A stretch of 64,000 nucleotides of DNA from contig NZ_CP034036.1 of NCBI RefSeq assembly GCF_005484965.1, positions 682,001 to 746,000 on the forward strand, in the 5' to 3' direction. This document shows positions 8,820 to 17,736 of the stretch, piece by piece. A program made the translations under genes and the position numbers. The notes beneath the pieces were generated by a model. The model had not been told where the DNA came from, did no database searches, and saw nothing but the letters and a program-made list of their open reading frames with translations. This DNA comes from Brenneria nigrifluens DSM 30175 = ATCC 13028 (GTDB lineage: Bacteria; Pseudomonadota; Gammaproteobacteria; Enterobacterales; Enterobacteriaceae). Each line of letters starts with the position of its first letter. Position 1 is the stretch's first letter.

Positions 8820-8954
8820 GCAAACTTTTCTCTTCGCGTAAAAATCGCGCTGCGGCGGGCGTGAGCGGCAGGGACGCCGCGAAAGCCAGTGCCGCGCCGG
8901 GAGCGCGTCGCTTTTTCATCGCCGCGACTCCGCCAGCCGCGATGCGCCAAAGCG

Positions 8955-9554
8955 CTATTGCTGCTGCCTGGACAGGTCCCAGATATTGGGCAGCAGGGTA
9001 TTGGAATAGCCCGAAATAAAGGTTTTTTCCCGGCCGTCGGCGTCATACACCGCGCGCCGCACCGCGCCAATATTGGCGCCGTAGACATGGATGCTGATAG
9101 AGACCGCGTCATCCAGCGCATTGCTCACCCGGTGGATGTCGCCGATATTGGGCGACACCGCCTCCACCTCGCCCGGGCGCAGCAGCACCGGCGGCCCGTC
9201 TTCCGCCAGGCGCCCATCGCGGCGCGCAAACGACTGCGAACGCTCCGCCCCGCGCAGCAAGCCAATCAGTCCCCAGACCCGATGGTCGTGTACCGGCGTG
9301 AATTGTCCGGGGCCCCAAACGAAACTCACCACCGAAAACCGCTGGCGGGAATCCACATGCAGCAGATACTGCTGGTAGTGGTCGGGGTGAGGTTGGGCGA
9401 AAGCCTCATCCAGCCAGTCATCGTGGCGTACCAACTCCGCCAGCAGCGGTCGTCCCTGGCGTAGCAGACTCTCTTCATCGTCAGCCGACTCCACCTCCGC
9501 CGCCAGTTTGCCGATAAAGTCGCGTAGCCGATCCTGTCTTAACGTTGCGCTCAT
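8955..9554 (-). CDS. Cupin thiol dioxygenase (cysteine dioxygenase type I family)
   Basis: A 199-aa non-haem iron dioxygenase of the cysteine dioxygenase family, which oxidises thiols to sulfinates with O2. Members act on cysteine, 3-mercaptopropionate or mercaptosuccinate. Iron ligands are visible: the HDH pair in FTPVHDHRVWGLIG (about residues 83-96) and a third His in GDIHRVSNA. I chose the ATG at 9554, preceded by GGAGA; a longer open frame extends upstream but that part overlaps the LysR gene in another frame and has no protein character. It lies 77 bp downstream of the LysR gene in the same direction. Neighbouring transporter and lyase genes suggest a sulfur compound with carboxylate groups. 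The exact thiol is unknown. Confidence 0.85.
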   Translation of the reverse strand: MSATLRQDRLRDFIGKLAAEVESADDEESLLRQGRPLLAELVRHDDWLDEAFAQPHPDHYQQYLLHVDSRQRFSVVSFVWGPGQFTPVHDHRVWGLIGLLRGAERSQSFARRDGRLAEDGPPVLLRPGEVEAVSPNIGDIHRVSNALDDAVSISIHVYGANIGAVRRAVYDADGREKTFISGYSNTLLPNIWDLSRQQQ

Positions 9555-9631
9555 ATTCTCTCCTTCACCCTGGTTTGCAAAACCCGCGCGCGCAGGCGCG
9601 GGGATTCGGCCGGCGGGCGCGCCGTGCCGGT

Positions 9632-10537
9632 CTAAGCGGCGTGCGGCGCCGGCAGCCCCAGTCCGGCGGCCACCGCCCCGGCGAAGCTGGCCGCCGCGTC
9701 GCGTAGTTGCTGCGGCAGGGCGGAATGCACCAGCCACAGGCGATTTTGCGGGGCGAAATCCGCCAGGGGCAAAATGCGTAGCCGATCGGCCCACAGACCG
9801 TTTTCCACCTGAAAGCGCGGCAGTAGCCCTAACCCGCCGCCGCTGGCGATAAGCGACTGCTGCAGGTTGGATCCGATCACCTCCATGGTGATGCGCAGCG
9901 GCAACCCTTGTTCCGCCAGCGCGCGTCGCAGCGCGGCGCGAAAACCGCACCCCTCCGGATTAAGCACCCAGCCGTGGGGATAGCACTCCGCCAACGTCCG
10001 CGGCGGGGGAGCTTTGTCGCGCGGCGCCACCACCGTCAGCGGCACCGGCCCGAGATCGCTGCTATGCAACCCGTCGGGAAACACGTTGCCGGCGGGAAAC
10101 ATCAGCACCGCGGCATCCAGTTCTCCCTGCCGCAGGCTCTCCAGCAAAGGCAGCCCCCAATGGCTGACGATCTGCGGCCGGATATCGCCGTACTCGCCGC
10201 ACAGCGTCGCCAATGCCGGCATCACCCCCCGCTCCGCCAGGCTGTGCGGCAACCCCAGGCGCAGCGCGCCGCTCGGACCCTCTTTGCGCGATATCAATTG
10301 GCGCAGGGCGTCTATCTCATGCCGAATGCGCCGGCACTGCCGGTAAACGCTCAGACCGAGCGGCGTGGGTTTGAGCGGCTTGGTTTGCCTGTCCAGCAGC
10401 TGTACGCCCAGCGCCTGCTCCAGATTTTGTACGCGGCGCGTGACCGCCGGCTGGGTTAGCCCCAACTGAGTCGCGGTAGCCTGGGTGGATTTCAACTGCA
10501 CCAGCGTCACAAAGGCGTCGATATCATCTATTTTCAT
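9632..10537 (-). CDS. LysR-family transcriptional regulator
   Basis: A 301-aa LysR-type regulator: N-terminal winged helix-turn-helix (about residues 1-60, with ATATQLGLTQPAVTRRVQNLE as the recognition region) and a C-terminal periplasmic-binding-like effector domain. It begins MKIDDIDAFVTLVQLKS. It lies between the dioxygenase and the TctC-type binding-protein gene, all on the minus strand, and is the obvious candidate to control this island and the divergent tctBA-lyase genes. The inducer is unknown. A perfect 16-bp palindrome at 11653-11668 in the divergent promoter region is a candidate operator. Confidence 0.9.
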   Translation of the reverse strand: MKIDDIDAFVTLVQLKSTQATATQLGLTQPAVTRRVQNLEQALGVQLLDRQTKPLKPTPLGLSVYRQCRRIRHEIDALRQLISRKEGPSGALRLGLPHSLAERGVMPALATLCGEYGDIRPQIVSHWGLPLLESLRQGELDAAVLMFPAGNVFPDGLHSSDLGPVPLTVVAPRDKAPPPRTLAECYPHGWVLNPEGCGFRAALRRALAEQGLPLRITMEVIGSNLQQSLIASGGGLGLLPRFQVENGLWADRLRILPLADFAPQNRLWLVHSALPQQLRDAAASFAGAVAAGLGLPAPHAA

Positions 10538-10603
10538 AATAAACAGGCGCTATATTTTTCGGGCGGAAAAAATAGCCCGAGATTATATGGATAGGATATT
10601 GGC

Positions 10604-11566
10604 TTATTCATTGACGGAAATATTGGCTCGTTGAATGATATCTTTACTGATGGAATAGGTGGCTTTAATTAATTCGCTGGTTTGCTCCGGCGTTTTTATT
10701 TCCGGCGATACGCCGATGCCGGTTAATTCCGCCTGGGTTTTCGCATCGTTTAACGCTTCACTGAAGGCCCGGCGCAATTTATCCACCACCGGTTGCGGCG
10801 TGCCCGCGGGCGCGACGGCGATAAATGAACCGGAGAAGTTCCACTGCGGATAGCTGTCGGTAATCGGCGGAACGCCGGGCAAATCCGGCGCGCTGTCGGC
10901 ACCGAAATAAGCCAGGCCGCGTAGTTTCCCGGCTTTGACAAAACCGTTGGCCAGCGGATCGGAAACCAGATCGATGTGCCCTGCCACCGCGTCGGCCAGC
11001 GAGGGGGCGCTGCCCTTATAGGGAATATGAAGAATATCGACGCCGCTCAGCATCTTGAAATACTCCATGGAAATATTGCCCGGCGTACCGTTCCCCGAAG
11101 TGCCGTAAGTTAATTTTCCGGGATTTTTCTTTGCATAATCAATGAGCTCTGCGATGGAGTTAATCGGCAGCGATGGATTGACCGCGATGACGGAACGCGA
11201 GCCGCCAATATGGGCCAGCGGCGTGAAGTCCTTGAACGGATCAAACTGCGCCGGCAGCAGCTGCGGCGCGATGGCCAGATTGCCGATGGAGGCATTCAGC
11301 AGGGTATAACCATCCGGGCGCGCATGCGCCACTTTGGCCGCTCCCAGCGTGCCGCCCGCGCCGGGGCGGTTCTCTATCACTACCGGTTGACCCAGCCGCC
11401 GTTCCAGCGCGCGCGCGACGATGCGCGCTGAATTGTCATTGGTGCCGCCCGGAGTGTAAGGGACGACATAAGTGATGGGGCGCGTCGGATAAGCTTCCTG
11501 CGCCTGTGCAGGCGTCCCCGCCGCGATCGCCATGACGGCAGCGAAGCGTATAAATGCATATTTCAT
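10604..11566 (-). CDS. Tripartite tricarboxylate transporter substrate-binding protein (TctC/Bug family)
   Basis: Periplasmic receptor of a TTT system, delivering a carboxylate to the TctAB membrane pair. The 320-aa product has a signal peptide (MKYAFIRFAAVMAIAAGTPA, cleavage around residue 22 after AQA) and Bug-family motifs: YPTRPITYVVPYTPGGTND, VVIENRPGAGGTLGA and HIPYKGSAPSLADAVAGHID. The gene is divergent from tctB across 282 bp, so all three TTT parts are present. Bug proteins bind diverse carboxylates and the ligand cannot be read from sequence; the adjacent lyase and thiol dioxygenase point to a sulfur-containing dicarboxylate (inference). Confidence 0.9.
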   Translation of the reverse strand: MKYAFIRFAAVMAIAAGTPAQAQEAYPTRPITYVVPYTPGGTNDNSARIVARALERRLGQPVVIENRPGAGGTLGAAKVAHARPDGYTLLNASIGNLAIAPQLLPAQFDPFKDFTPLAHIGGSRSVIAVNPSLPINSIAELIDYAKKNPGKLTYGTSGNGTPGNISMEYFKMLSGVDILHIPYKGSAPSLADAVAGHIDLVSDPLANGFVKAGKLRGLAYFGADSAPDLPGVPPITDSYPQWNFSGSFIAVAPAGTPQPVVDKLRRAFSEALNDAKTQAELTGIGVSPEIKTPEQTSELIKATYSISKDIIQRANISVNE

Positions 11567-11652
11567 TATCTATTTTTCCTCTTTATTTATCCCGGCAATG
11601 AATATGTGTAATTTATCTTTAGAAATTAAAAATGCGTACTTAGAATAAGGGC

Positions 11653-11668
11653 GTAATTATAAAATTAC
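11653..11668. promoter_or_regulatory. Candidate operator palindrome in the TTT divergent promoter region
   Basis: GTAATT-ATAA-AATTAC is a perfect 6-bp inverted repeat with a 4-nt centre in AT-rich DNA between the binding-protein gene and tctB. Its size suits a LysR-type site, but no binding evidence exists and AT-rich palindromes arise by chance fairly often. Confidence 0.3.
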
Positions 11669-11848
11669 ATGATATAAATAACCGGTATTATGCAAACTAT
11701 CTATATATTTTTTTGCTGACTAAAGTTGATTCATCGCTAAAGCGATATCGTCGTAATAAAGCAGGCAATGATATGAACGCAAATAAACGGGAAATATATT
11801 TCGGGTTGTTTATTCGGGCGACCGGCCGCCGCCGCCCGGGAGCAGTGT

Positions 11849-12310
11849 ATGTCACGGCGCATTAATCAACCCGATGCGCTCAGCGGTCTGCTGTATCTGC
11901 TGCTGGGCGGCGCGTTCGCGATCGTCGCCTGGCGGCATTACCCGTTGGGCAGCGCGGCGCGCATGGGGCCGGGCTTTCTGCCGTTCTGGCTGGGTACGTT
12001 GCTGATGCTGATCGGCTGCTGGGTATTGGCGCAGGGAATACGTTCCCGTTTCGCCGAACGTCTGCCCCCTACGAATCGGCGCGCCTTGGGGCTGGTCGCC
12101 GGGTCCATCGTGGCGTTTGCGCTGGCCTTGCCCTGGTGCGGCCTGCTGTTCGCCATCGTGCTGATGGTGCTGGCCGCCACCCTGGCGGCGCCGCATGCCT
12201 CGCTGTTGCGGGCGGCGGCGCTGGGTGGCTCGCTGGCCCTGTTCAGCGCGCTGGTGTTCGTCAAGGGATTGGGCCTGCCGCTGCCTCTGTGGCCGTTTTT
12301 CATAGGATAG
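11849..12310 (+). CDS. tctB: Tripartite tricarboxylate transporter small membrane subunit
   Basis: The 153-aa hydrophobic protein has four predicted membrane segments (about residues 12-30, 45-65, 85-105 and 125-150), the architecture of TctB (DUF1468) proteins. The YPLGSAARMGPGFLPFWLG segment near residue 31 is typical of the family. It lies 4 nt upstream of tctA, the usual TctB-TctA order. Function is to form the inner-membrane carrier together with TctA, probably driven by an ion gradient as in the family. Confidence 0.88.
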   Translation: MSRRINQPDALSGLLYLLLGGAFAIVAWRHYPLGSAARMGPGFLPFWLGTLLMLIGCWVLAQGIRSRFAERLPPTNRRALGLVAGSIVAFALALPWCGLLFAIVLMVLAATLAAPHASLLRAAALGGSLALFSALVFVKGLGLPLPLWPFFIG

Positions 12311-12314
12311 GATC

Positions 12315-13814
12315 ATGGAGCTACTACAACATCTGCAGTTGGGGTTCGCCACCGCTCTCAGCCTGGAAAATCTGCTGTTCGCCCTGCTGGGCTGCCTGCT
12401 GGGCACGCTGATCGGGGTGCTGCCCGGTATCGGGCCGGTAGCCACGATAGCCATGCTTCTGCCGATCACCTACGGCATGTCCCCGACGGCGGCGCTAATC
12501 ATGCTCTCCAGCATCTATTACGGCGCGCAGTATGGCGGTTCGACCACCGCCATACTGGTTAATCTGCCCGGCGAATCCTCCTCTGTCATCACCACCCTGG
12601 ATGGTCATCAAATGGCGCTTCAGGGCAGGGCCGGCGTGGCGCTGACCGCCGCCGGTATCGGTTCTTTCTTCGCCGGCAGCGTGGCGACGCTGCTCATTGC
12701 CCTGTTCGCCCAGCCGCTTACCGCCATCGCGCTCAATTTCGGTCCCGCCGATTATTTTTCCCTGATGGTGTTCGGTCTGGTTGGTTCGGTGGTGATCGCT
12801 TCCGGCGCGCTGAGTAAAACCTTCGGCATGATCATTCTGGGGCTGCTGCTGGGTACCGTGGGAACCGACGTGAATTCCGGCATGGCGCGCTACGCTTTCG
12901 GCCAGCTCAGCCTGCTGGACGGGCTGGATTTCGTCTGCATCGCCATGGGCATTTTCGGCATCGCGGAAATCGTACGCAACCTGGAGCAGGAGGCGGCGCG
13001 GGCCGATGGCACCGCGCCGATCCACACCCTCTGGCCAGCGCGCCAGGACTGGCGCCGCATGTGGCCCGCTATCCTGCGCGGCACCGGACTGGGCAGTCTG
13101 CTGGGGGTATTGCCGGGCGCCGGGGCCACTCTGGCCGCCTTCTCCTCTTATAGCCTGGAAAAAAAATGTACCGCGCGGCCGCAGGAGTTCGGCCGGGGGG
13201 CGATTGAAGGCGTGGCGGGACCCGAATCGGCGAATAACGCCGCCGCGCAGACCTCGTTTATCCCGCTGCTGACCCTGGGGATCCCGTCCAGCGCCACGAT
13301 GGCGATGATGGTCGCGGCGATGATGATCCACAACATCCAGCCCGGGCCGCAGGTGATGAGCACCAACCCGGCGCTATTCTGGGGGCTTATTGTCTCCATG
13401 TGGCTGGGTAATCTGATCCTGGTACTGCTCAATTTGCCGCTGGTCGGCCTGTGGGCCCGGCTACTGCGCATTCCCTATACCTTGCTGTATCCGATGATCC
13501 TGGTGTTTTGCTGCATCGGCGTGTATTCGGTGAAAAACGCCGCGGCGGATCTCTGGCAGATGCTGGCCTTCGGGCTATTCGGCTATCTGCTTGGCAAACT
13601 GCGGCTGGAGCCGGCGCCGCTGTTGCTGGGCTTCGTACTGGGGCCGCTGCTGGAGGAGAATTTGCGCCGGGCGTTGCTGCTGTCGCGCGGCGATTTCAGC
13701 GTCTTCGTTACCCGCCCGCTCTCCGCGGGCCTGCTATTGGCCGCGCTGCTGCTGGTGCTGCTTATCTTTTTACCTCGACTGAATCGCTCCCGGCAGGAAG
13801 TTTTTCAGGAATAA
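12315..13814 (+). CDS. tctA: Tripartite tricarboxylate transporter large membrane subunit
   Basis: The 499-aa polytopic inner-membrane carrier of the TTT system. Family motifs are seen: GTLIGVLPGIGPVATIAMLL near residues 34-53, YGAQYGGSTTAILVNLPGE near residue 75, a second glycine-rich LGVLPGAGATLAAFSSY near residue 260, and FIPLLTLGIPSSATMAMM near residue 315. Length matches the family (about 500 aa). It follows tctB after 4 nt and precedes the lyase gene by 139 bp, so one operon tctB-tctA-lyase is likely. Confidence 0.93.
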   Translation: MELLQHLQLGFATALSLENLLFALLGCLLGTLIGVLPGIGPVATIAMLLPITYGMSPTAALIMLSSIYYGAQYGGSTTAILVNLPGESSSVITTLDGHQMALQGRAGVALTAAGIGSFFAGSVATLLIALFAQPLTAIALNFGPADYFSLMVFGLVGSVVIASGALSKTFGMIILGLLLGTVGTDVNSGMARYAFGQLSLLDGLDFVCIAMGIFGIAEIVRNLEQEAARADGTAPIHTLWPARQDWRRMWPAILRGTGLGSLLGVLPGAGATLAAFSSYSLEKKCTARPQEFGRGAIEGVAGPESANNAAAQTSFIPLLTLGIPSSATMAMMVAAMMIHNIQPGPQVMSTNPALFWGLIVSMWLGNLILVLLNLPLVGLWARLLRIPYTLLYPMILVFCCIGVYSVKNAAADLWQMLAFGLFGYLLGKLRLEPAPLLLGFVLGPLLEENLRRALLLSRGDFSVFVTRPLSAGLLLAALLLVLLIFLPRLNRSRQEVFQE

Positions 13815-13953
13815 ATCCCCGATGCCATGGACGATGGCGCGACAAGGCCCGGATTGCCGCGTAGCGGGATACGCTATTAGCGCGGCGCCGGTGATAAAGC
13901 CGCGGGCCGGGTAAGACGAAACAGGAAAATTTTCCACAGGAGATAATTGTCTT

Positions 13954-15306
13954 ATGAGTGCCTATGTTATTGATAGTGAACTGTTCGGCGACCAATTCGG
14001 TACGGCGGAAATGCGCGATATTTTCAGCGATCGCGCCACGGTACAACGCTGGCTCGACGTTGAGGCCGCTCTGGCCGACGTTCAGGCGGAGCTCGGTATT
14101 ATCCCGGCCGCCGCCGCCGCCGAAATCCGCCGCCAGGCGCGCGCCGAGCTTATCGATCTGGCGGCGCTCAAAGCCGATATGGATCGTATGGCGCATCCCA
14201 TTGTGCCGCTGCTTAAGGCCATGAAGCAGCTCTGCGCCGGAGACAGCGGCGAGTACATTCACTGGGGAGCAACCACGCAGGACATCATGGATACGGGAAC
14301 GGTGCTGCAAATCCGCGACGCATTGACATGGGTGGAGAAAAGCTTGGCGGAGTTGATCGAGCATGCGCTGGCGCTGGCGGTTAAGTATCGTGATTTGACC
14401 ATGGTGGGACGCAGCCACGGCCAGCAGGCGCTTCCCATCACCTTTGGCTTTAAAGCCGCAGGTTGGGCGCAGGAGCTGCGGCGCGGACAGCAGCGGTTGC
14501 AAGAGATCAAGCCGCGGGTGCTGGTCGGCCAGTTTGGCGGGGCGGTGGGTACGCTGGCGTCGCTTGGCGATAAAGGCATCGCGGTGCAGCAGGGGCTTTT
14601 TCGGGCGCTCGACCTGAATGACGCCTACATCAGCTGGCATGTGAGCCGGGATAGCATCGCGGAATTGGTTGTTCAGTTGGCCATGGTTTCCCAGTCGGCC
14701 GCCCGCATTGCCCATGAAATCTATAACCTGCAAAAAAGTGAAATCGCGGAATTGGAAGAGCCGTTTAATGAAGGCAAAGTGGGCAGCAGCACCATGCCGC
14801 ACAAACGTAATCCCCCCGTCTGTGAAACCGTGGTGGCGCTGGCGCGCATCGTGCGCAGTACGGTGCCGTTGGCGCTGGAAGCGATGATTGCCGATCATGA
14901 ACGCGACAAGATCGCCTTGCAGACCGAGCGGGAATTTATCAGCCGGGTGTTCAGTCTGACGCACGCGGCGCTGAAAAAAACCGCCGCTGTCACCGCCCGT
15001 TTGAGCGTGCGTGAAAGCAATATGGAACGAAACCTCCATCTGCAAAAGGGGCTGCTGCTGTCCGAAGCGGTGATGATGCGCCTGGGAGAAAAAATCGGCC
15101 GTCAGGAAGCCCATGACATTCTTTACCATATCTGCATGGCCGTATTTGAACGGGGAGGGTCGTTACAGGACGAGCTTCAACAGGACTCGAGGGTTACTCA
15201 ATGGCTGGAGACCGGCGAGTTGGCGGAATTGCTTGCTCCCCATCGCTATACCGGCCTTGCCGGTTATTTCGTCGATCGCATCGCCGGTAACGCGCCAGGG
15301 TCTTAA
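13954..15306 (+). CDS. Fumarase/aspartase-superfamily lyase, PurB-like (possible S-(2-succino)cysteine-type lyase)
   Basis: A 450-aa cytoplasmic lyase related to adenylosuccinate lyase and 3-carboxymuconate cycloisomerase. The superfamily signature GSSTMPHKRNP is near residue 277 (catalytic Ser loop), and HWGATTQDIMDTG near residue 92 is the second conserved region. It is not the housekeeping purB: the context is a transporter operon and the C-terminal domain is of the carboxymuconate-cycloisomerase type. Such enzymes remove fumarate from succinyl-adducts or similar compounds. With a thiol dioxygenase and a carboxylate transporter alongside, a lyase splitting S-(2-succino)cysteine to fumarate and cysteine is a testable idea (inference). 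GGAG precedes the ATG. Confidence 0.82.
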   Translation: MSAYVIDSELFGDQFGTAEMRDIFSDRATVQRWLDVEAALADVQAELGIIPAAAAAEIRRQARAELIDLAALKADMDRMAHPIVPLLKAMKQLCAGDSGEYIHWGATTQDIMDTGTVLQIRDALTWVEKSLAELIEHALALAVKYRDLTMVGRSHGQQALPITFGFKAAGWAQELRRGQQRLQEIKPRVLVGQFGGAVGTLASLGDKGIAVQQGLFRALDLNDAYISWHVSRDSIAELVVQLAMVSQSAARIAHEIYNLQKSEIAELEEPFNEGKVGSSTMPHKRNPPVCETVVALARIVRSTVPLALEAMIADHERDKIALQTEREFISRVFSLTHAALKKTAAVTARLSVRESNMERNLHLQKGLLLSEAVMMRLGEKIGRQEAHDILYHICMAVFERGGSLQDELQQDSRVTQWLETGELAELLAPHRYTGLAGYFVDRIAGNAPGS

Positions 15307-15447
15307 GAGGCCGGCGGCGTGAAAGCCGCTCATCCCATGGCTTTCCCTCGCTGTAAAAACAAGACCGGAATGATGTATTTCGTTACCCGCGGGGCATAAA
15401 GTCGGATCAGGAAAACAGCCGGATATATTACCGTATCCATAGACGAG

Positions 15448-15500
15448 CTCTCCTCAAACCTGGAGAGAAAACCGCACGCGCGGCTATCTTGAGGTTTGTG
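15448..15500. other. Structured intergenic DNA between convergent lyase and yaaA
   Basis: Contains CTCTCC (15448-15453) with GGAGAG (15462-15467), CCGC-ACGC-GCGG around 15472-15483, and CCTCAA (15452-15457) with TTGAGG (15489-15494). These stems compete with each other. There is no T-tract, so termination activity is uncertain. Confidence 0.3.
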
Positions 15501-15523
15501 AGGATGAGTCAGCGGATATTTAT

Positions 15524-16297
15524 TTACCGCTCGCGCCGTTTGAAAATCAGCTCGTCCGCCGAAGATTGGGTCGCTTCGAAGTAATAACCTTCCAGATCAA
15601 AGTCTTTCAGCTGTTCCGGCTGCGTCAGGCGGTTCTGGATAATAAAACGGCTCATTAAGCCGCGGGCTTTTTTGGCGTAAAAGCTGATGACCTTGAACTT
15701 GCCGTTTTTCTCATCCAGAAATACCGGTTTGATAAGTCGGCCATGCAGTTTTTTGCGGTCAACCGCTTTGAAGTATTCATCCGACGCCAGATTAACCACA
15801 ATGTCGTCACCTTGTTCGCCGAGCGCCTGATTCAGCTTTTCAGCGATCACATCCCCCCAAAAGCCGTAGAGTCCCTTGCCCGTTTTATTGTCGAGTCTGG
15901 TGCCCATTTCCAGCCGGTAGGGCTGCATTAAATCCAGCGGTCGCAACACGCCGTATAACCCGGAAAGTATGCGCAGGTGCCGCTGGGCGAAATCAAAGTC
16001 GTCTTCGCTGAAATCTTCCGCGGCCAGGCCGGTGTATACATCCCCTTTAAAAGCCAGCAGCGCCTGGCGCGCATTTTCGGGGGTAAAGTCGGGGTGCCAG
16101 TCATTAAAGCGGCCGGCATTCAAGTCGGCCAGTTTGTCGCTGATGCTCATCAGCGAAGCGATCTGCGCCGGCGTCAGTTGCTTACAAATGGAAATCAACC
16201 TGCTGGAATAGTCCAGTAATTCCGGCTGAGTATAGCGTTGCGTCGCTAAAGGCGTGGTGTAGTCGAGGGTTTTTGCGGGTGAAATGGTTATAAGCAT
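15524..16297 (-). CDS. yaaA: Peroxide stress resistance protein YaaA (UPF0246)
   Basis: Cytoplasmic protein of the DUF328/UPF0246 family; in E. coli it lowers free iron and limits oxidative DNA damage during peroxide stress under OxyR control. The 257-aa product (E. coli: 258) begins MLITISPAKTLDYTTPLAT, the conserved N-terminus, and contains LSGLYGVLRPLDLMQPYRLE and VNLASDEYFKAVD, both typical. It is convergent with the lyase gene and divergent from talB, the same neighbour order as E. coli apart from the missing yaaJ. Confidence 0.95.
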   Translation of the reverse strand: MLITISPAKTLDYTTPLATQRYTQPELLDYSSRLISICKQLTPAQIASLMSISDKLADLNAGRFNDWHPDFTPENARQALLAFKGDVYTGLAAEDFSEDDFDFAQRHLRILSGLYGVLRPLDLMQPYRLEMGTRLDNKTGKGLYGFWGDVIAEKLNQALGEQGDDIVVNLASDEYFKAVDRKKLHGRLIKPVFLDEKNGKFKVISFYAKKARGLMSRFIIQNRLTQPEQLKDFDLEGYYFEATQSSADELIFKRRER

Positions 16298-16549
16298 GCG
16301 CCATATCCTATCGGGCCGATGTTGATGCTCTTACTATAACAAGAACCAGGCAAAATCAGGCAAGAAAGCGGCGATGGTTATAACAGGGAATAGCAATCGA
16401 GCTTTCGCCGGGCTGAACGGACGGATAGCGCAGCTGAAAAGGCCGCCTTGCGCCGGATTTCGCGCGTGTTATTATCAGATTCAAGCGAAAATACACCGCC
16501 ACCAGTTCATGCTCGAATAATTCACGTATAAACCATGAGAAATGCCAAT

Positions 16550-17503
16550 ATGACGGATAAACTGACCTCCCTACGCCAACTGACAACGGTTGTGGCTGAT
16601 ACCGGCGATATTGCGGCGATGAAATTGTATCAACCGCAAGACGCCACCACCAATCCATCGCTGATTCTTAATGCCGCCCAGATTCCCGAATACCGCAAGC
16701 TGATTGACGACGCCGTTGGCTGGGCGCGCGAGCAGAGCGATAGCCGTGAGCAGCGGGTGATTGACGCCACGGATAAGCTGGCGGTGAACATCGGCCTTGA
16801 GATTTTAAAACTGATCCCCGGCCGTATCTCCACCGAGGTGGATGCCCGTCTTTCTTATGACACGCAAGCCAGCGTGGCGAAGGCAAAACGTCTGATTAAG
16901 CTTTATAACGATGCCGGCATCAGCAATGAGCGCATTCTGATCAAACTGGCTTCCACCTGGCAGGGCATTCGCGCCGCGGAACAGCTGGAGAAAGAAGGCA
17001 TCAACTGTAACCTGACGCTGCTGTTCTCCTTTGCGCAGGCGCGCGCCTGCGCCGAAGCCGGCGTATTCCTGATTTCACCCTTTGTCGGCCGTATTCTGGA
17101 TTGGTACAAAGCCAATGGCGATAAGAAAGAATTTGCCCCGAACGAAGATCCGGGGGTGATTTCGGTCACTGAAATCTACAACTACTACAAACAACACGGT
17201 TATGAAACCGTGGTGATGGGCGCCAGCTTCCGTAACCTGGGGGAAATTATCGAGTTGGCCGGGTGCGACCGTCTGACCATCGCGCCGGCTCTGTTGAAAG
17301 AACTGGCGGAAAGCGAAGGGGATGTGGTGCGTAAACTTTCTTATAGCGGCGAGGTTAAGGCGCGTCCGGCTAAACTGACCGAAGCACAGTTCTACTGGCA
17401 GCATAATCAGGATCCCATGGCGGTCGATAAACTGGCCGATGGCATTCGCAAGTTTGCGGTCGACCAGGAAAAACTGGAAAAAGTGATTGCTGAATTACTG
17501 TAA
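16550..17503 (+). CDS. talB: Transaldolase
   Basis: Pentose-phosphate enzyme transferring a dihydroxyacetone unit between sugar phosphates by a Schiff-base lysine. The 317-aa product equals E. coli TalB in length; the catalytic Lys is in RILIKLASTWQG near residue 132, and the signature DATTNPSLIL is near residue 32. The ATG at 16550 (MTDKLTSLRQ) has a TGAGAA ribosome site 8 nt upstream; an in-frame ATG 15 nt earlier would add five non-conserved residues. Confidence 0.96.
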   Translation: MTDKLTSLRQLTTVVADTGDIAAMKLYQPQDATTNPSLILNAAQIPEYRKLIDDAVGWAREQSDSREQRVIDATDKLAVNIGLEILKLIPGRISTEVDARLSYDTQASVAKAKRLIKLYNDAGISNERILIKLASTWQGIRAAEQLEKEGINCNLTLLFSFAQARACAEAGVFLISPFVGRILDWYKANGDKKEFAPNEDPGVISVTEIYNYYKQHGYETVVMGASFRNLGEIIELAGCDRLTIAPALLKELAESEGDVVRKLSYSGEVKARPAKLTEAQFYWQHNQDPMAVDKLADGIRKFAVDQEKLEKVIAELL

Positions 17504-17513
17504 AAAAACGCGC

Positions 17514-17544
17514 GAAAAAAATGGCCGGATGGATATCCGGCCAT
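17514..17544 (-). terminator. Intrinsic terminator reading leftward
   Basis: ATGGCCGGAT (17521-17530) and ATCCGGCCAT (17535-17544) form a perfect 10-bp stem with a 4-nt loop. The T run is on the minus strand (complement of the A run 17514-17520), so it fits transcripts arriving from the diguanylate cyclase gene; for talB the hairpin lacks a T-tract. Confidence 0.6.
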
Positions 17545-17576
17545 TGCAAGGCGTAAACGCATGACGCCATGCCATA

Positions 17577-17704
17577 TATACCCAATAGATTTCGAGTTGC
17601 AGGAAGGCGGCAACTGAACGAATCCCCAGGAGCTTACTCAAGTAAGTGACTGGGGTGAGCGAAGGCAGTCAACGCACCTGCAACTTGAAAGATGACGGGT
17701 ATAC
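17577..17704. repeat. ERIC element (complete, 128 bp)
   Basis: Enterobacterial repetitive intergenic consensus sequence with TATACCC and GGGTATA at its ends and the diagnostic core AAGTAAGTGACTGGGGTGAG, preceded by the other ERIC half GAATCCCCAGGAGCTTAC. The element is an imperfect palindrome and lies in the convergent gap between talB and the diguanylate cyclase gene, as is usual for ERIC. A second copy with an insertion is at 40061-40262. Confidence 0.95.
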
Positions 17705-17736
17705 TTTAGTTTTTTTCATGTTTTCGCCAGGCGACG

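Noticed and set aside
13762..15129. Open frame of about 455 codons antisense to the lyase gene
   Set aside because: The lyase on the plus strand has the superfamily signature; the antisense product has no recognisable features.
13954..15306. Housekeeping adenylosuccinate lyase purB
   Set aside because: Context is a transporter operon in an accessory island, and the sequence is of the broader carboxymuconate-cycloisomerase/PurB-like type. Enteric purB normally sits beside hflD/mnmA.
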